64,000 nucleotides of DNA from Shewanella piezotolerans WP3 (GCF_000014885.1 NC_011566.1:1240001-1304000), one strand, 5' to 3'. Positions 52,455 to 61,902 are shown, numbered from the stretch's first letter. The notes: a model not told the origin generated them from the sequence alone. Translations and numbers: made by a program.

Positions 52455-54125
52455 ATGCACATAAAAATAATAACATTCATTTTGCTTATGCTGTCCATTA
52501 TGGGCGGCAATGAAAGTGCGCATGCTAGTGCCGTTTTCGATCAAAAATACCTATTTGAAGCGGTAGAAGGAGGTAGCAACCCACAAGATTTTATGGCGAT
52601 AATGCCTTGGATTAAGTCGCACTCGTTGCAGAGTAAGGTCTCATTGGCAGGCGGTGATTACTGGATGGCCAGTGCCTTTGTTATTGTCGGTAACGAAGGG
52701 AAGTGGAGCGTCAATGTCAAAAATGCCATTATTGAGTCTGTGGACTATTGGATTATTGGTGAAGATGGCTCCAAGCAATATTTTCACAGCGGGTATTATG
52801 CTCCTTATGAGTTTCTATTTGATTATGCACGTAATGTTGAATTAAAAAGGGAGACTAATTATTGGCTGGTGACTCGAGTTAGTAGCCGCTACTATTCATC
52901 ACAACCTAAACTGCAACTCGAGCCTTACCAACAGCATCGACTCAAGTCTGATTTAAGTGCGATGTTCATCGTACTCTGTTTAGGGGCATTAGCTTCAATC
53001 GCTTTTTATAACTTACTTATCTATGCATCAATTAGAGATAAAGCATTTTTATATTACGGTTTTTATGTTTTAACTTATTTCACTGGTTGGGCATTAACCT
53101 TTCATATCCCGGCTCATCTTTTTGATTTGCACGCTTTGCAGTTACACCATCTATTTTTTATTGGTTTGCCGATTTTTAACATTCTTTTTTATAAACACTT
53201 TTTGCAATTGCCAGAGCACTCCCCAAGGCTATGGAAGTTGAGCAAATACTTAATGTGGGCCTGTATCATTGCCTTACCAACGAGTATTTATTTAATCTCA
53301 TACACGGCTATTATTGCTTCGATACTGATCATGTTATGGATCGCTTTGGCGATAACCTGTGGCAATGTTTGTCTGTTAAAAGGCTTTTACCCTGCTCGAT
53401 ATTTCATATTCGCGTTTACCTGTTTATTGCTGCCCGCGGTACTTATTTTGCCCGGGAATATGGGGATCACCCCAGACTTTTTTGATAATGCTGAGTTAGC
53501 GACTCTTATTGGTGGCACGGCTGACGCGTTGCTGTTATCACTGGCATTGGCTCACAAAATCCGCATGTTGTCTGATGAAAAAGAGCGCTATATTGAAACG
53601 CTAGACATCGCTTGGAAAGAGGCTCGTATTGATGAACTTACAAAAACAGCAAATCGATTTGCCTTCGATGAGTTTATGAGACAGGAACAATCAATAGGTC
53701 CATCAGCTAATACTGAGTGTTATTTAGTCCTTATCACCATTGAAGGCTTGTCATTGGTGAATAAAAGATTAGGGCTGGGCGAGGGCGATAAGTTGATCTG
53801 CTTTGTGGCTAAACAGTTGGAAAGTCAGATTAAAAGCCGCCGCCAAGAGTATATTTATAGGGTTGGTGTGAATGATTTTGTGTTGTTCATTGATAAAGAG
53901 GATTTTGCTGAGGTTGAGCAGGCCACAGCCAGGATGGAATCGCACTTTAATGCTGAAGGCTTTAATGATGCGAGCTTACATGTTGGCCGCTGCTTGAATA
54001 CCGAAGTGGTTAATAATCATGAATGGTTACGTAATGCAGATCAGAACCTGTATGCCAACAAGAGTATCAAGCGGCGCCAGTTATATGCGAAGCGCCTAAG
54101 CAGCACCCTTGATATGGATATGTAA
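52455..54125 (+). CDS. 7TM sensor with degenerate GGDEF domain
   Basis: 556 residues from ATG 52455. Signal peptide (1-23), an extracytoplasmic 7TMR-DISM-type domain (about 25-165), seven membrane helices (about 168-372) and a C-terminal GGDEF-like domain (about 390-540). The signature is RVGVNDF near 468 where active enzymes have RxGGDEF, so diguanylate cyclase activity is unlikely. It may be a receptor or an interaction module. A longer frame from 52353 lacks a signal peptide at its start. Confidence 0.8.
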   Translation: MHIKIITFILLMLSIMGGNESAHASAVFDQKYLFEAVEGGSNPQDFMAIMPWIKSHSLQSKVSLAGGDYWMASAFVIVGNEGKWSVNVKNAIIESVDYWIIGEDGSKQYFHSGYYAPYEFLFDYARNVELKRETNYWLVTRVSSRYYSSQPKLQLEPYQQHRLKSDLSAMFIVLCLGALASIAFYNLLIYASIRDKAFLYYGFYVLTYFTGWALTFHIPAHLFDLHALQLHHLFFIGLPIFNILFYKHFLQLPEHSPRLWKLSKYLMWACIIALPTSIYLISYTAIIASILIMLWIALAITCGNVCLLKGFYPARYFIFAFTCLLLPAVLILPGNMGITPDFFDNAELATLIGGTADALLLSLALAHKIRMLSDEKERYIETLDIAWKEARIDELTKTANRFAFDEFMRQEQSIGPSANTECYLVLITIEGLSLVNKRLGLGEGDKLICFVAKQLESQIKSRRQEYIYRVGVNDFVLFIDKEDFAEVEQATARMESHFNAEGFNDASLHVGRCLNTEVVNNHEWLRNADQNLYANKSIKRRQLYAKRLSSTLDMDM

Positions 54126-54132
54126 GATCAAC

Positions 54133-54158
54133 TTGAGGCTGACTAGGTTCAGCCTCAA
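54133..54158. terminator. Hairpin between convergent genes
   Basis: TTGAGGCTGA pairs perfectly with TCAGCCTCAA around six bases; no T run follows, so it is a weak terminator or 3' stabiliser. Confidence 0.5.
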
Positions 54159-54168
54159 AATGGGGTTG

Positions 54169-54354
54169 TTAACGGCGCCTACTTTCGCTAATGAAGTGCT
54201 CTTCAGAAAAGGCTTCTATTGGCGATCGTTTATTATTACTACGTTGCTCTTTTTTACGCTGCTTTAAGCGTTTGCTTTTACTGTCATCGTTAAAGCTATC
54301 ATCGAAGTCATTGTGCCACTCCGCTTGCTGGTCAAACTCATAGGTGTTTCTCAT
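54169..54354 (-). CDS. Small charged protein of 61 residues
   Basis: Starts MRNTYEFDQQAEWHNDFDD. An acidic first half (DDSFNDDSK) is followed by a very basic stretch (RLKQRKKEQRSNNKR) and ends ESRRR. No signal or membrane helix. The acidic-then-basic layout recalls the short PA3496-type proteins, but the match is weak. Function unknown. Confidence 0.5.
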   Translation of the reverse strand: MRNTYEFDQQAEWHNDFDDSFNDDSKSKRLKQRKKEQRSNNKRSPIEAFSEEHFISESRRR

Positions 54355-54462
54355 CGACTTAACCCTAATGTTTACTATTATTTATGCACTAATTAGCCTA
54401 GATATTAAAAAGTGAATATGACACTGCAATGACAAAACGTAGCGCTATTGGATGGGGATATA

Positions 54463-54491
54463 AAAAGCCGTGCTTTTTGCACGGCTTTGTT
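54463..54491. terminator. Terminator-like hairpin at the edge of the element cluster
   Basis: AAAGCCGTGC pairs with GCACGGCTTT around TTTTT, flanked by A and T. No gene ends here on the plus strand; it may stop minus-strand transcripts. Confidence 0.6.
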
Positions 54492-54696
54492 ATACCAATT
54501 GCATTAAGTATTTGGCCAGTTCAGAACCCCTCAGTCTTTTCAATTCAAAGCGCACCGGTAAAGAAATGGTTATTCCCTTTTAAGCCAATGCAAAGCAGAA
54601 GTGGAAAGACTGAGGGGCTCACGTAGTGCGGCTGAGGTTAAACAAATTGGCAAACGCTGTATGCTTCGCTATGGGATTTGGATATACGACTAAATG
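54492..54696. mobile_element. ATTGCATTAA-type element, copy 1 (right end missing)
   Basis: Begins ATACCAATTGCATTAA and carries the shared interior (AATTCAAAGCGC, AAATGGTTATTCCCTTTTAA, GAAGTGGAAAGACTGAGG). It stops after ATACGACTAAATGG without the right terminal repeat. The right boundary is approximate. Confidence 0.65.
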
Positions 54697-54720
54697 GTCT
54701 ATTTTGTTCCATACAAAATA

Positions 54721-55034
54721 ATACCAATTGCATTAAGTATTTGACCAGTTCAGAGCCCCTCAGTCTTTTCAATTCAAAGCGCATTGGTAAAGAAATGGTT
54801 GTTCCCTTTTAAGCCAATGCAAAGCAGAAGTGGAAAGACTGAGGAACTCACGTAGTGCGGGTTTCAAAACGCTGTATGATTCGCTATGGGATTTGGATAT
54901 ACGACTAAATGGATTTAGGAGGTAGAGCGAAGCAGGATGCCAGAGCCGAGAATAACTATTAGCTCAAATCCCACTACTTGCCTACAGCGTTTTGAATTCC
55001 CGCTGAATGGTCAAACTTTTAATGCAATTGGTAT
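54721..55034. mobile_element. ATTGCATTAA-type element, copy 2
   Basis: 314 bp with both ends, ATACCAATTGCATTAA and TTAATGCAATTGGTAT. About 48 bp longer than the 266-bp copies because of an internal stretch with GAGCGAAGCAGGATGCCAGAG. Confidence 0.8.
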
Positions 55035-55063
55035 AAGACATTCCGGCCCTCCTTGGCGGTCAG

Positions 55064-55233
55064 ATTTAGGAGGTACGAGACCAAGGATGGTCGAAGGTAG
55101 AATAATGCAGGAGCAATTATCGAGAGCGAAGCAGGATGCCAGAGCCGAGAATGACTATTAGCTCAAATTCCGCTACTTTCCTACAGCGTTTTGAATTCCC
55201 GCTGAATGGTCAAACTTTTAATGCAATTGGTAT
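55064..55233. mobile_element. ATTGCATTAA-type element, copy 3 (left end missing)
   Basis: Right half only: it repeats the GATTTAGGAGGTA and GCGAAGCAGGATGCCAGAG segments of copy 2 and ends TTAATGCAATTGGTAT. The left boundary is approximate. Confidence 0.6.
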
Positions 55234-55244
55234 TAGTGTGACTT

Positions 55245-55500
55245 ATACCAATCAGTATAAAGATTAGATCGCTCTGCGAGAGCTTAACGATTTTGAGGAA
55301 AGTTAATGAGTGAAGGGCATCGTTATTCACTCGTTAACCCAGTATCAGAACCGCTAAAAGTCGCCCGTAAGGAGTGGTTTTGGCTGCCTACTTCGGCAAC
55401 GAATAAATTCATAAGGGAATAACCATTATGTCACTTATCCGCCTTGAATTAGTTCGCAAAAAACACTCTGAGTAGATCAACTTCCTATGCTGATTGCTAT
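55245..55500. mobile_element. AATCAGTATAA-type element, second copy
   Basis: 256 bp, opposite orientation to the copy at 4796-5059. Ends ATACCAATCAGTATAA and a decayed TATGCTGATTGCTAT. Shared interior includes GACATAATGGTTATTCCCTTA (on the other strand). No coding capacity. Confidence 0.75.
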
Positions 55501-55514
55501 TATTGAGCCATGCG

Positions 55515-56867
55515 TTAGCTTACTCGGCGCATTTTGGCAACAAACATACCGTCTGTATCAGCATCTTGTGGCCAAACAGTTAGCATTGTTGCAGCTCGTC
55601 CGGTAAAGGGATGACTCAGCTGCTGGAGCGTAAAGTGCGGGTGCAGGCAAAGAAACTGCTTAACGACCTGTTCGTTTTCGACTGGTGAGAGCGAGCAAGT
55701 GGCATACACCAATTGACCATCGAGTTTGACAGCTTTTGCGCTACGGCTGAGAATGTCGAGCTGTAATGCTTGTTTATCGTTAACCACGGATACATCATCA
55801 AGCCAGCGCATATCAGGGTTGCGTCGCCAAGTTCCAGTGCAACTGCAAGGCGCATCAACAAGTACACCATCAAAGCTTTCAGCTGCAACTGGTAGAGATT
55901 CATCTTTCCAAGGTGAGGTTGATATGCCTTTAAAGCCCGCACGCTTTGCTCGCTTTGCTAGCTCTGCTAATGGCTTTCTTCGAATATCTGAAGCCGTTAT
56001 AGAGCCTAAGCCTTTATCGTCTTGAGTAAGCATGAGTGAACGTAGCTGTAGCGATTTACCGCCTGCACCACTACAGGTGTCCCACCAATTATCATCTGAC
56101 AGCGGTGCACAGATCTGTCCAATCACTTGCGAGCCTAGATCTTGGATCTCAAGCTGCCCATTTAGATAAGCTTTTATTCCATTAAGATTAATACTTTTAT
56201 GCCCGAGATTCACCGTATCACTAAAAAACTCACTGGTTGAAGCGTCGATGCTCTCGCTTTGTAGTTGTGCACACAGTTGCTGAGCGGTGCATTTCTGTGC
56301 GCGTCCCCAAATTGGAGGGCGTGAGCTCATCGCTTCAATCAGTGCTAGTTCATCGATAGCATTAATATCGGTAATGTCCCAAAACCATATTGGCAGCAGA
56401 TCCCGCGGGTTAAATTCAATGTCAGTAAATGATTGTTGCACATATTGGCATTTATCCACCACTGTCGGCATGGTTTTTGTGCTACTAACAATACTGTACT
56501 GGTTAGATTGGTTAGCAAACTCTCGCCAAGCTTCACTGAATTGATCCCAGTTGTGTTGCTCTAACTCAGCAACCATGGCAAGCGCGGCAAACCAACTTTC
56601 ATCTTGCTCGGTACTGGTATGCACTTTTTTAAGCCAACCCCACCAGCGAAATAGCGCAAATAAGCTCTCTCTAATTACACGTCGATCTTTAGAACCATGT
56701 TTTTTATTAGCTCGAAAGTATTCGCCAACAATCCGATCAGCAGGCATTTCTTGCTCAAAAACACTATTAAATAGCTGATGAATTGTATTGCTATAACTCA
56801 ATGCGCGTTTCTGAGCACTACTCTGTGCTTGAAATACATTCGCTGAAGATGTGGATGATTCGACCAT
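55515..56867 (-). CDS. RsmB/NOP-family 16S rRNA (cytosine-C5) methyltransferase
   Basis: 450 residues. SAM-binding DTCSGAGGKSLQLR (about 260), catalytic-type PCSCTGTWRRNPD (motif IV) and TCSLSPVENEQVV (motif VI, catalytic Cys), plus an N-terminal helical region of the NusB/RsmB type. This is an m5C methyltransferase of the RsmB group; whether it acts on position 967 is inferred. The upstream gap on its strand holds no gene. Confidence 0.88.
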   Translation of the reverse strand: MVESSTSSANVFQAQSSAQKRALSYSNTIHQLFNSVFEQEMPADRIVGEYFRANKKHGSKDRRVIRESLFALFRWWGWLKKVHTSTEQDESWFAALAMVAELEQHNWDQFSEAWREFANQSNQYSIVSSTKTMPTVVDKCQYVQQSFTDIEFNPRDLLPIWFWDITDINAIDELALIEAMSSRPPIWGRAQKCTAQQLCAQLQSESIDASTSEFFSDTVNLGHKSINLNGIKAYLNGQLEIQDLGSQVIGQICAPLSDDNWWDTCSGAGGKSLQLRSLMLTQDDKGLGSITASDIRRKPLAELAKRAKRAGFKGISTSPWKDESLPVAAESFDGVLVDAPCSCTGTWRRNPDMRWLDDVSVVNDKQALQLDILSRSAKAVKLDGQLVYATCSLSPVENEQVVKQFLCLHPHFTLQQLSHPFTGRAATMLTVWPQDADTDGMFVAKMRRVS

Positions 56868-57028
56868 GTAGATGTGCCTGACGCAGAAGCCTCAAAGGGC
56901 TCAAAGAAAAAGTGGCGCAATTGTAGCAGAGTCTAAGCTTAAGCGCCTCTATCAACATAGGGCGCCTATTTGTTTATCGATTTAAATATACAAGATCAAC
57001 ACTTAGTGTCATTAACTTTGTTATTCCA

Positions 57029-58147
57029 CTAGTTGCTTTGCTTAATGAGCGGAATACCATTGGTCCCGACAGGAATGTATACGGTGGTATGGTTAGGTGA
57101 GTCAGCCATATGCCTTTGAGCGTTAATAGCCTCATGCTGTAGATAGTTAGCTGTCAAAGTGGTATTGATAATTTTCTGCGCCTCAGCAATGCCTTTGGCC
57201 TCTTCAATTCTAATCTCAGCATCCTTTTGAGCGATCTCTTTCTGTGTCGCTTTTTCTGACAGTAATTGTTGCGCTGCCAGCTTCTTTTCTACTGCAGTTG
57301 CGACAATCGCTGGATAGTTGATGTTACCGACTACGATGTTGGTTATCTCAAAAGGGGTTGGCTCAAGGTAAGCGGTTAGTTTATTTGCAACGGAATCTGC
57401 AATGCGTGAGCGATTCTCTTTTAAGGCTCGACTATCGTACTTTTGGACCTCGTCACGAACGTAAGTTCTAAAGGTTTCTCGAACGAACCTTGGGTACCAG
57501 TTTTCAGCGCCAAAGTCTTCGACTACATCTTTTACTGTATTTGCACGGATCCCGATTACCGCATGAAAATCAAAGCTAATACCAATTGCATTAAAAGTTT
57601 GACCATTCAGCGGGAATTCAAAACGCTGTAGGCAAATAGTGGGATTTGAGCTAATAGTTATTCTATATCCAAATCCTATAATGAAGCATACAACGTTTTG
57701 AAACCCGCACTTCGTGAGCACCTCAGTCTTTCCACTTCTGCTTTGCATTGTCTTAAAAGGGAATGACCATTTCTTTACCAAAGCGCTTTGAATTGAAAAG
57801 ACTGAGGGGCTCTGAATTGGTCAAATACTTAATGCAATTGGTATGATATTCAAATCATCATTGGCTAGGATTTTGAAGTTTTCAGTGTAAGTATTTGGGC
57901 GCATATCAATATTAATCACCTGATTACGCCATAAGGAAACGCCGTAATTCGATGGGCCAGTCAGCGATCCTCTGTATCCACCTTCACCGAACACTCTTGG
58001 TTTCTCATAAACGTATCCCTCCTCTCCAGCAGGTGTGTTTGGGTTGGAGCAGCCGCTTAAAAAGGCGATGGCTAAAAGCGGCGGAAAGATCCATTTTAAA
58101 GCTGTTTTACGTCGACTGTTTTTTTCTTTAAACATGGTTAAGTCCAT
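57029..58147 (-). pseudogene. Prohibitin/SPFH-type lipoprotein gene split by a miniature element
   Basis: The 5' part (58147-57845) has a signal with lipobox LSGC (AIAFLSGCSN) and ends ...ILANDDLNI. The 3' part (57578-57029) resumes SFDFHAVIGIRANTVKDVVEDF and includes the coiled coil KKLAAQQLLSEKATQKEIAQKDAEIRIEEA, typical of SPFH/Band-7 proteins. A 266-bp element at 57579-57844 sits exactly between. Read-through hits a stop (AGT ATT TGA) inside the element. Joined, the frame DDLNI-SFDFHAV is continuous with the family. The gene is therefore broken. Confidence 0.85.
57579..57844. mobile_element. ATTGCATTAA-type element, copy 4, inside the SPFH gene
   Basis: 266 bp with both terminal repeats. 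Interior reads CAAAACGCTGTAGGCAAATAG and matches copy 5. Flanking bases do not reveal an unambiguous target duplication. Confidence 0.85.
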
Positions 58148-58195
58148 TATTGTGTTTAAATTTTCGTTAGCCCATTTTCATACTGGCTTTGGCGG

Positions 58196-58867
58196 TTAGT
58201 AATCTAAATCCAGTGCAAAACAAAGGTAACGCATTAGCTGCTGACAATGCTCAAATTCAGTGGAACAAAAGTCGCCAAAGTCTGCGGCGCAGACTTGCTC
58301 GATTGAGATAGCTTTGATAGCAATAAAATCCTTGCGCTTAAGCTCTTCTAACATTGGATGGCTTTTGTCGTAGCCTTTTGGCGGCCTTATAAGCTGACTG
58401 CCTTCCATATTAAACCCAGCCTGAGTTAGAGCTTTCAAGGCCTTTTTATAGCCATTGGGATTTTCGTCAATACAGCTGCGTATCGCGTTTAATGCCTTTG
58501 ATTCTGGATGCCAAATCCCGGCACCAAGAAAGCAGCCGTCGTTGGCTATATGTAAATAAAGACCTGGGGCATGCACATCCTTGCCTTGAAAATGACGAAA
58601 TTGAATGCCGACATTAGTTTTATAAGGTGTTTTGTCCTTGCTGAAGCGGCTGTCGCGTTGGGGGCGCATCATACTGCCGCCAACCTTTTTAGGCACAGCG
58701 GTCAACCTAGGCGAAAGCGCTAATACCGATGGCTGCATCGCTTTAATAAACTGCAATGCTGGCGTGCGTACTTGCTGTTCATACCGTGTTTGGTTTGCTT
58801 TAAACCATTCACGATCATTGTTAACTGACAGTTCATTTAGGAAATCAAAACTTGCTGGTGAAAACAT
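58196..58867 (-). CDS. DUF2461 family protein
   Basis: 223 residues. Typical family text: FDFLNELSVNNDREWFKANQTRYE, RDSRFSKDKTPYKTNVGIQFRH and YLHIANDGCFLGAGIWHP. Cytoplasmic; function unknown. It ends 49 bases upstream of the broken SPFH gene on the same strand. Confidence 0.88.
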   Translation of the reverse strand: MFSPASFDFLNELSVNNDREWFKANQTRYEQQVRTPALQFIKAMQPSVLALSPRLTAVPKKVGGSMMRPQRDSRFSKDKTPYKTNVGIQFRHFQGKDVHAPGLYLHIANDGCFLGAGIWHPESKALNAIRSCIDENPNGYKKALKALTQAGFNMEGSQLIRPPKGYDKSHPMLEELKRKDFIAIKAISIEQVCAADFGDFCSTEFEHCQQLMRYLCFALDLDY

Positions 58868-59081
58868 GATTCAGTTCTCAAAGTGATTTAATTACTGATT
58901 AACATAGCAAAATAGTGACATGATGACATGCACTATTGGCTCACTTGATTGAGAAAGACACTATTGGTAGTGGGTCGTTTAGCGCTATAATACTCAGTAT
59001 TTGGTGCAGCCTAGAGATCCGGGTTTTCCCTTATTGATACTGTACTTTTGTCCGTTGTGGCTAGATATATAAAGGAATGTT

Positions 59082-59540
59082 ATGAAAGTTTGGGTTGATG
59101 CTGATGCCTGTCCAGGTGTAACTAAAGAAACACTATTTCGAGCAGCTGACAGAGCAGAGATTGAAACTATATTGATCGCCAATCATAGCGTGAGGATCCC
59201 GCCTTCACGGTTTATAAAAATGGTGACTGTTTCATCAGGTTTCGATGTCGCTGATGATGAGATTGTTAAGCGACTCACAGCTGGAGATTTGGTCATTACA
59301 GCAGATATACCGCTGGCGGCTGAAGTGATCGAGAAGGGCGGATTAGCGCTAAACCCGCGAGGTGAGCTTTACACTGAGCAAAATATTAAGTCGATTTTAA
59401 ATATGCGTGATTTTATGGATACCATGCGCGCGAGCGGTGTGCAAACAGGAGGGCCTGCTGCGATGAGTCAAAGTGAAAGACAAGCCTTTGCTAATCAATT
59501 AGATCGCCTTATCACTAAATTTAAGCAGCAAAAAAAATAG
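59082..59540 (+). CDS. yaiI: YaiI/YqxD family protein (UPF0178)
   Basis: 152 residues. N-terminal VWVDADACPGVTKETLFRAADR and TADIPLAAEVIEKGGLALNPRGELY are the family's signature segments, with PIN-like aspartates. E. coli YaiI is of equal size (152). Role unknown. GGAAT precedes the ATG. Confidence 0.9.
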   Translation: MKVWVDADACPGVTKETLFRAADRAEIETILIANHSVRIPPSRFIKMVTVSSGFDVADDEIVKRLTAGDLVITADIPLAAEVIEKGGLALNPRGELYTEQNIKSILNMRDFMDTMRASGVQTGGPAAMSQSERQAFANQLDRLITKFKQQKK

Positions 59541-59585
59541 CGTTGATTTTTTGTTCCAATCTCATTTCTGCAGCGTGACCGCCTT

Positions 59586-59851
59586 ATACCAATTGCATTA
59601 AAAGTTTGACCATTCAGCGGGAATTCAAAACGTTGTAGGCAAGTAGTGGGATTTGAGCTAATAGTTATTCTATATCCAAATCCCATAGCGAAGCATACAG
59701 CGTTTTGAAACCCGCACTACGTGAGCCCTTCAGTCTTTCCACTTCTGCTTTGCATTGGCTTAAAAGGGAATAACCATTTCTTTACCAATGCGCTTTGAAT
59801 TGAAAAGGCTGAGGGGCTCTGAAATGGTCAAATACTTAATGCAATTGGTAT
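59586..59851. mobile_element. ATTGCATTAA-type element, copy 5
   Basis: 266 bp, both terminal repeats present, same length and orientation as copy 4. It lies 45 bases after yaiI. Confidence 0.85.
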
Positions 59852-60143
59852 TATTCCATCAAATTTGGCTGTTAATTTCATAATCAACAGCCAGTCGCTT
59901 TTGTTACAACATTCTCTTGCTCGATAGGGTCCCCTTCAAAATTGACTTACTGTGTTTTTTGGCTGTTTGCTTCTGCGATCAAATCGAGTCGAATAGCGCG
60001 TTGTATTGGGACAAACCTCCAAATATGACTATTATTGTAATGGTTAAGTTAATTATTTAACTGCCTTTTTGTATTTTGTTAGTTAACATAGCAAACATGT
60101 CTTGGCGCTGAGAGTTGTTTGACTATAGCGATGGGTTATCGAT
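59852..60143. other. Gap upstream of the OmpA-family gene
   Basis: AT-rich, no gene or repeat seen apart from the element that ends at 59851. Presumed promoter region of the next gene. Confidence 0.4.
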
Positions 60144-60707
60144 ATGCGATGGTTAATATTGGTTCTTGGAGTTTATATCTTGGCGGCGGGGAGTGCATAT
60201 GCTCGTGATTGGCATGATAGTGATGCTGATGGAGTCCCTGATAAAAAAGATGCCTGTGTACAGTCGCAAGTAGATCAAAGAGTAAATGCTAGTGGCTGTG
60301 CTTACAAGGCGCGAACTACAACCCTTTGTCTGAGAACCATAACCGGAGTTTTTTACCCGGCCAGTTGCACGCAATTGTCATCTAATATTGTTAAATTTGA
60401 GTTTGCAAAATCTGAAATATTATCGAGTCAAAGAGCTGTGCTTGAGCGTATATCCGCATGGTTAACTCAGGTTCCTGCTCGGTTATTACTTGTTGGTTAC
60501 ACTGACTCTATTGGAGGTGAAGCCTTTAATCATAGATTGTCATTATTGCGGGCAAAAAGTGTTAAGCAAGCTTTAATTACTGAGTTTAATTTCGAACCTG
60601 AACGTTTTGACATAAAGGGTGTTGGAAGCCAAGCTCCTATTGCAAATAACCGTACAGGTAGTGGCCGGGCATTAAATAGAAGAGTTGAATTTTACGTTGT
60701 TTTTTAA
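60144..60707 (+). CDS. OmpA-family protein with a TSP3-like repeat
   Basis: 187 residues. Signal peptide ending GSAYA, a calcium-binding TSP3-type motif DSDADGVPDKKDAC, and a C-terminal OmpA peptidoglycan-binding domain (about 90-185: VKFEFAKSEI, LVGYTDSIGGEAFNHRLSLLRAKSVKQAL, GSGRALNRRVEF). Lacks a barrel, so periplasmic or outer-membrane-attached. It is 31 bases before mscS, so the two may be cotranscribed. Confidence 0.85.
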   Translation: MRWLILVLGVYILAAGSAYARDWHDSDADGVPDKKDACVQSQVDQRVNASGCAYKARTTTLCLRTITGVFYPASCTQLSSNIVKFEFAKSEILSSQRAVLERISAWLTQVPARLLLVGYTDSIGGEAFNHRLSLLRAKSVKQALITEFNFEPERFDIKGVGSQAPIANNRTGSGRALNRRVEFYVVF

Positions 60708-60738
60708 AACATAAATTAAAAGTTAAGGGAGTATATAC

Positions 60739-61563
60739 ATGGATAACTTGCAAGGTCTGATGGATCAAGCACCAGAGCTGATAGTCACCTATGGCATGAA
60801 AATATTATTCGCGATAATCATTTTTGTGATTGGTAAGTTCTTAGCTGGTGTTGCAAAAAAACTCACCACCAAATTGCTTAAAAAACGCAAAGTTGATGAA
60901 ACAGTAACATCGTTTGTTAGCAATATTGCTTGGTCGCTGGTATTGGTATTCACCATCGTTGCTACGCTAGGGCAGATTGGTGTGCAAACCGCATCTCTTG
61001 TCGCTGTTATTGGTGCCGCAGGCTTAGCGGTTGGTTTAGCGCTACAAGGTTCGCTATCTAACTTTGCTGCCGGCGTGTTGATGGTATTGTTCCGTCCTTG
61101 CAGAGTGGGTGATTATGTTGAGGCTGCAGGAATTGCAGGCACAGTAAGCGAAATTACGATCTTCTCGACCAAACTGCTTACCCCAGATAATAAAGTTATC
61201 ATTGCACCAAACTCGGCAATGATGGATGGCACTATTGTTAACTATTCGGCAATGGAAACTCGCCGTTTAGATTTGGTGATTGGTGTGTCGTATGACGCTA
61301 ACCTTGCCGAAACTAAGAAGGTGCTGACCTCTATATTAGATAACAGCCAATATGTGCTTAAAGATCCGGCTTATACAGTAGCTGTTGCTGAGCTTGCTGA
61401 TTCATCGGTCAACTTTGTCGTTCGCCCATGGGTTAAAGGTAGTGACTACTGGCCTGCTCATTTTGAAATCCTTGAGCAAATTAAAGTGGCACTTGATGAA
61501 GCGGGAATTGGCATTCCATACCCACAGATGGACCTGTATGTGAAAGAGACACCTGCCTGCTAA
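60739..61563 (+). CDS. mscS: Small-conductance mechanosensitive channel
   Basis: Releases solutes on hypo-osmotic shock. 274 residues (E. coli 286). Three membrane helices (about 17-38, 56-78, 85-107), the pore helix GAAGLAVGLALQGSLSNFAAGVLMVLFRPCRVGDYVE, and a C-terminal beta domain. AAGGGAG precedes the ATG. Ends at a strong terminator. Confidence 0.92.
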   Translation: MDNLQGLMDQAPELIVTYGMKILFAIIIFVIGKFLAGVAKKLTTKLLKKRKVDETVTSFVSNIAWSLVLVFTIVATLGQIGVQTASLVAVIGAAGLAVGLALQGSLSNFAAGVLMVLFRPCRVGDYVEAAGIAGTVSEITIFSTKLLTPDNKVIIAPNSAMMDGTIVNYSAMETRRLDLVIGVSYDANLAETKKVLTSILDNSQYVLKDPAYTVAVAELADSSVNFVVRPWVKGSDYWPAHFEILEQIKVALDEAGIGIPYPQMDLYVKETPAC

Positions 61564-61580
61564 CCGTGATTTACGTTAAG

Positions 61581-61607
61581 GAAGGCCGGCAGTTGCTGGC
61601 CTTTTTT
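61581..61607 (+). terminator. Terminator after mscS
   Basis: GGCCGGCA pairs with TGCTGGCC around GT, followed by TTTTTT. Confidence 0.88.
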
Positions 61608-61619
61608 ATGGCGGATTGA

Positions 61620-61902
61620 CTAGGGGCTGTAGATCTTTCGAGCTTAGTTTTTGTTCGGTTCTTTACCGTAAGGAATAATGCTTCTAGTACAAAGCTTGAG
61701 CGATAAAGCTTAGCTGGCTAAGTGAAAAGCTCATAACAGCGTAATAGAAGCATTGAATCGAACCCAAAGGGCAGCGTTTCTTGGCTATTTTTACTGTGTT
61801 GTAGACTATTTGTGGAGAATAACTAAACGGCATAGCCTCCGCCTTGTCAAAATAGCCAATAAACTACGGCAAAAACAACCGTGAAAGATCAACTGCCCCT
61901 AG
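61620..61902. mobile_element. Palindromic miniature element of a third type (CTAGGGGC)
   Basis: 283 bp with inverted ends CTAGGGGCTGTAGATCTTTC and GAAAGATCAACTGCCCCTAG. No coding capacity. TGA flanks both sides, a possible 3-bp target duplication. The right end supplies the stop codon of the neighbouring channel gene. Confidence 0.7.

Noticed and set aside
54429..55161. Short plus-strand frames in the 54.4-55.2 kb interval
   Set aside because: They fall inside palindromic elements that are repeated elsewhere without keeping the frames.
57029..57781. 250-codon frame starting MVKKWSFPFK as an intact SPFH gene
   Set aside because: Its first 60 or so codons lie in the inserted miniature element; the true gene starts at 58147 and is interrupted.
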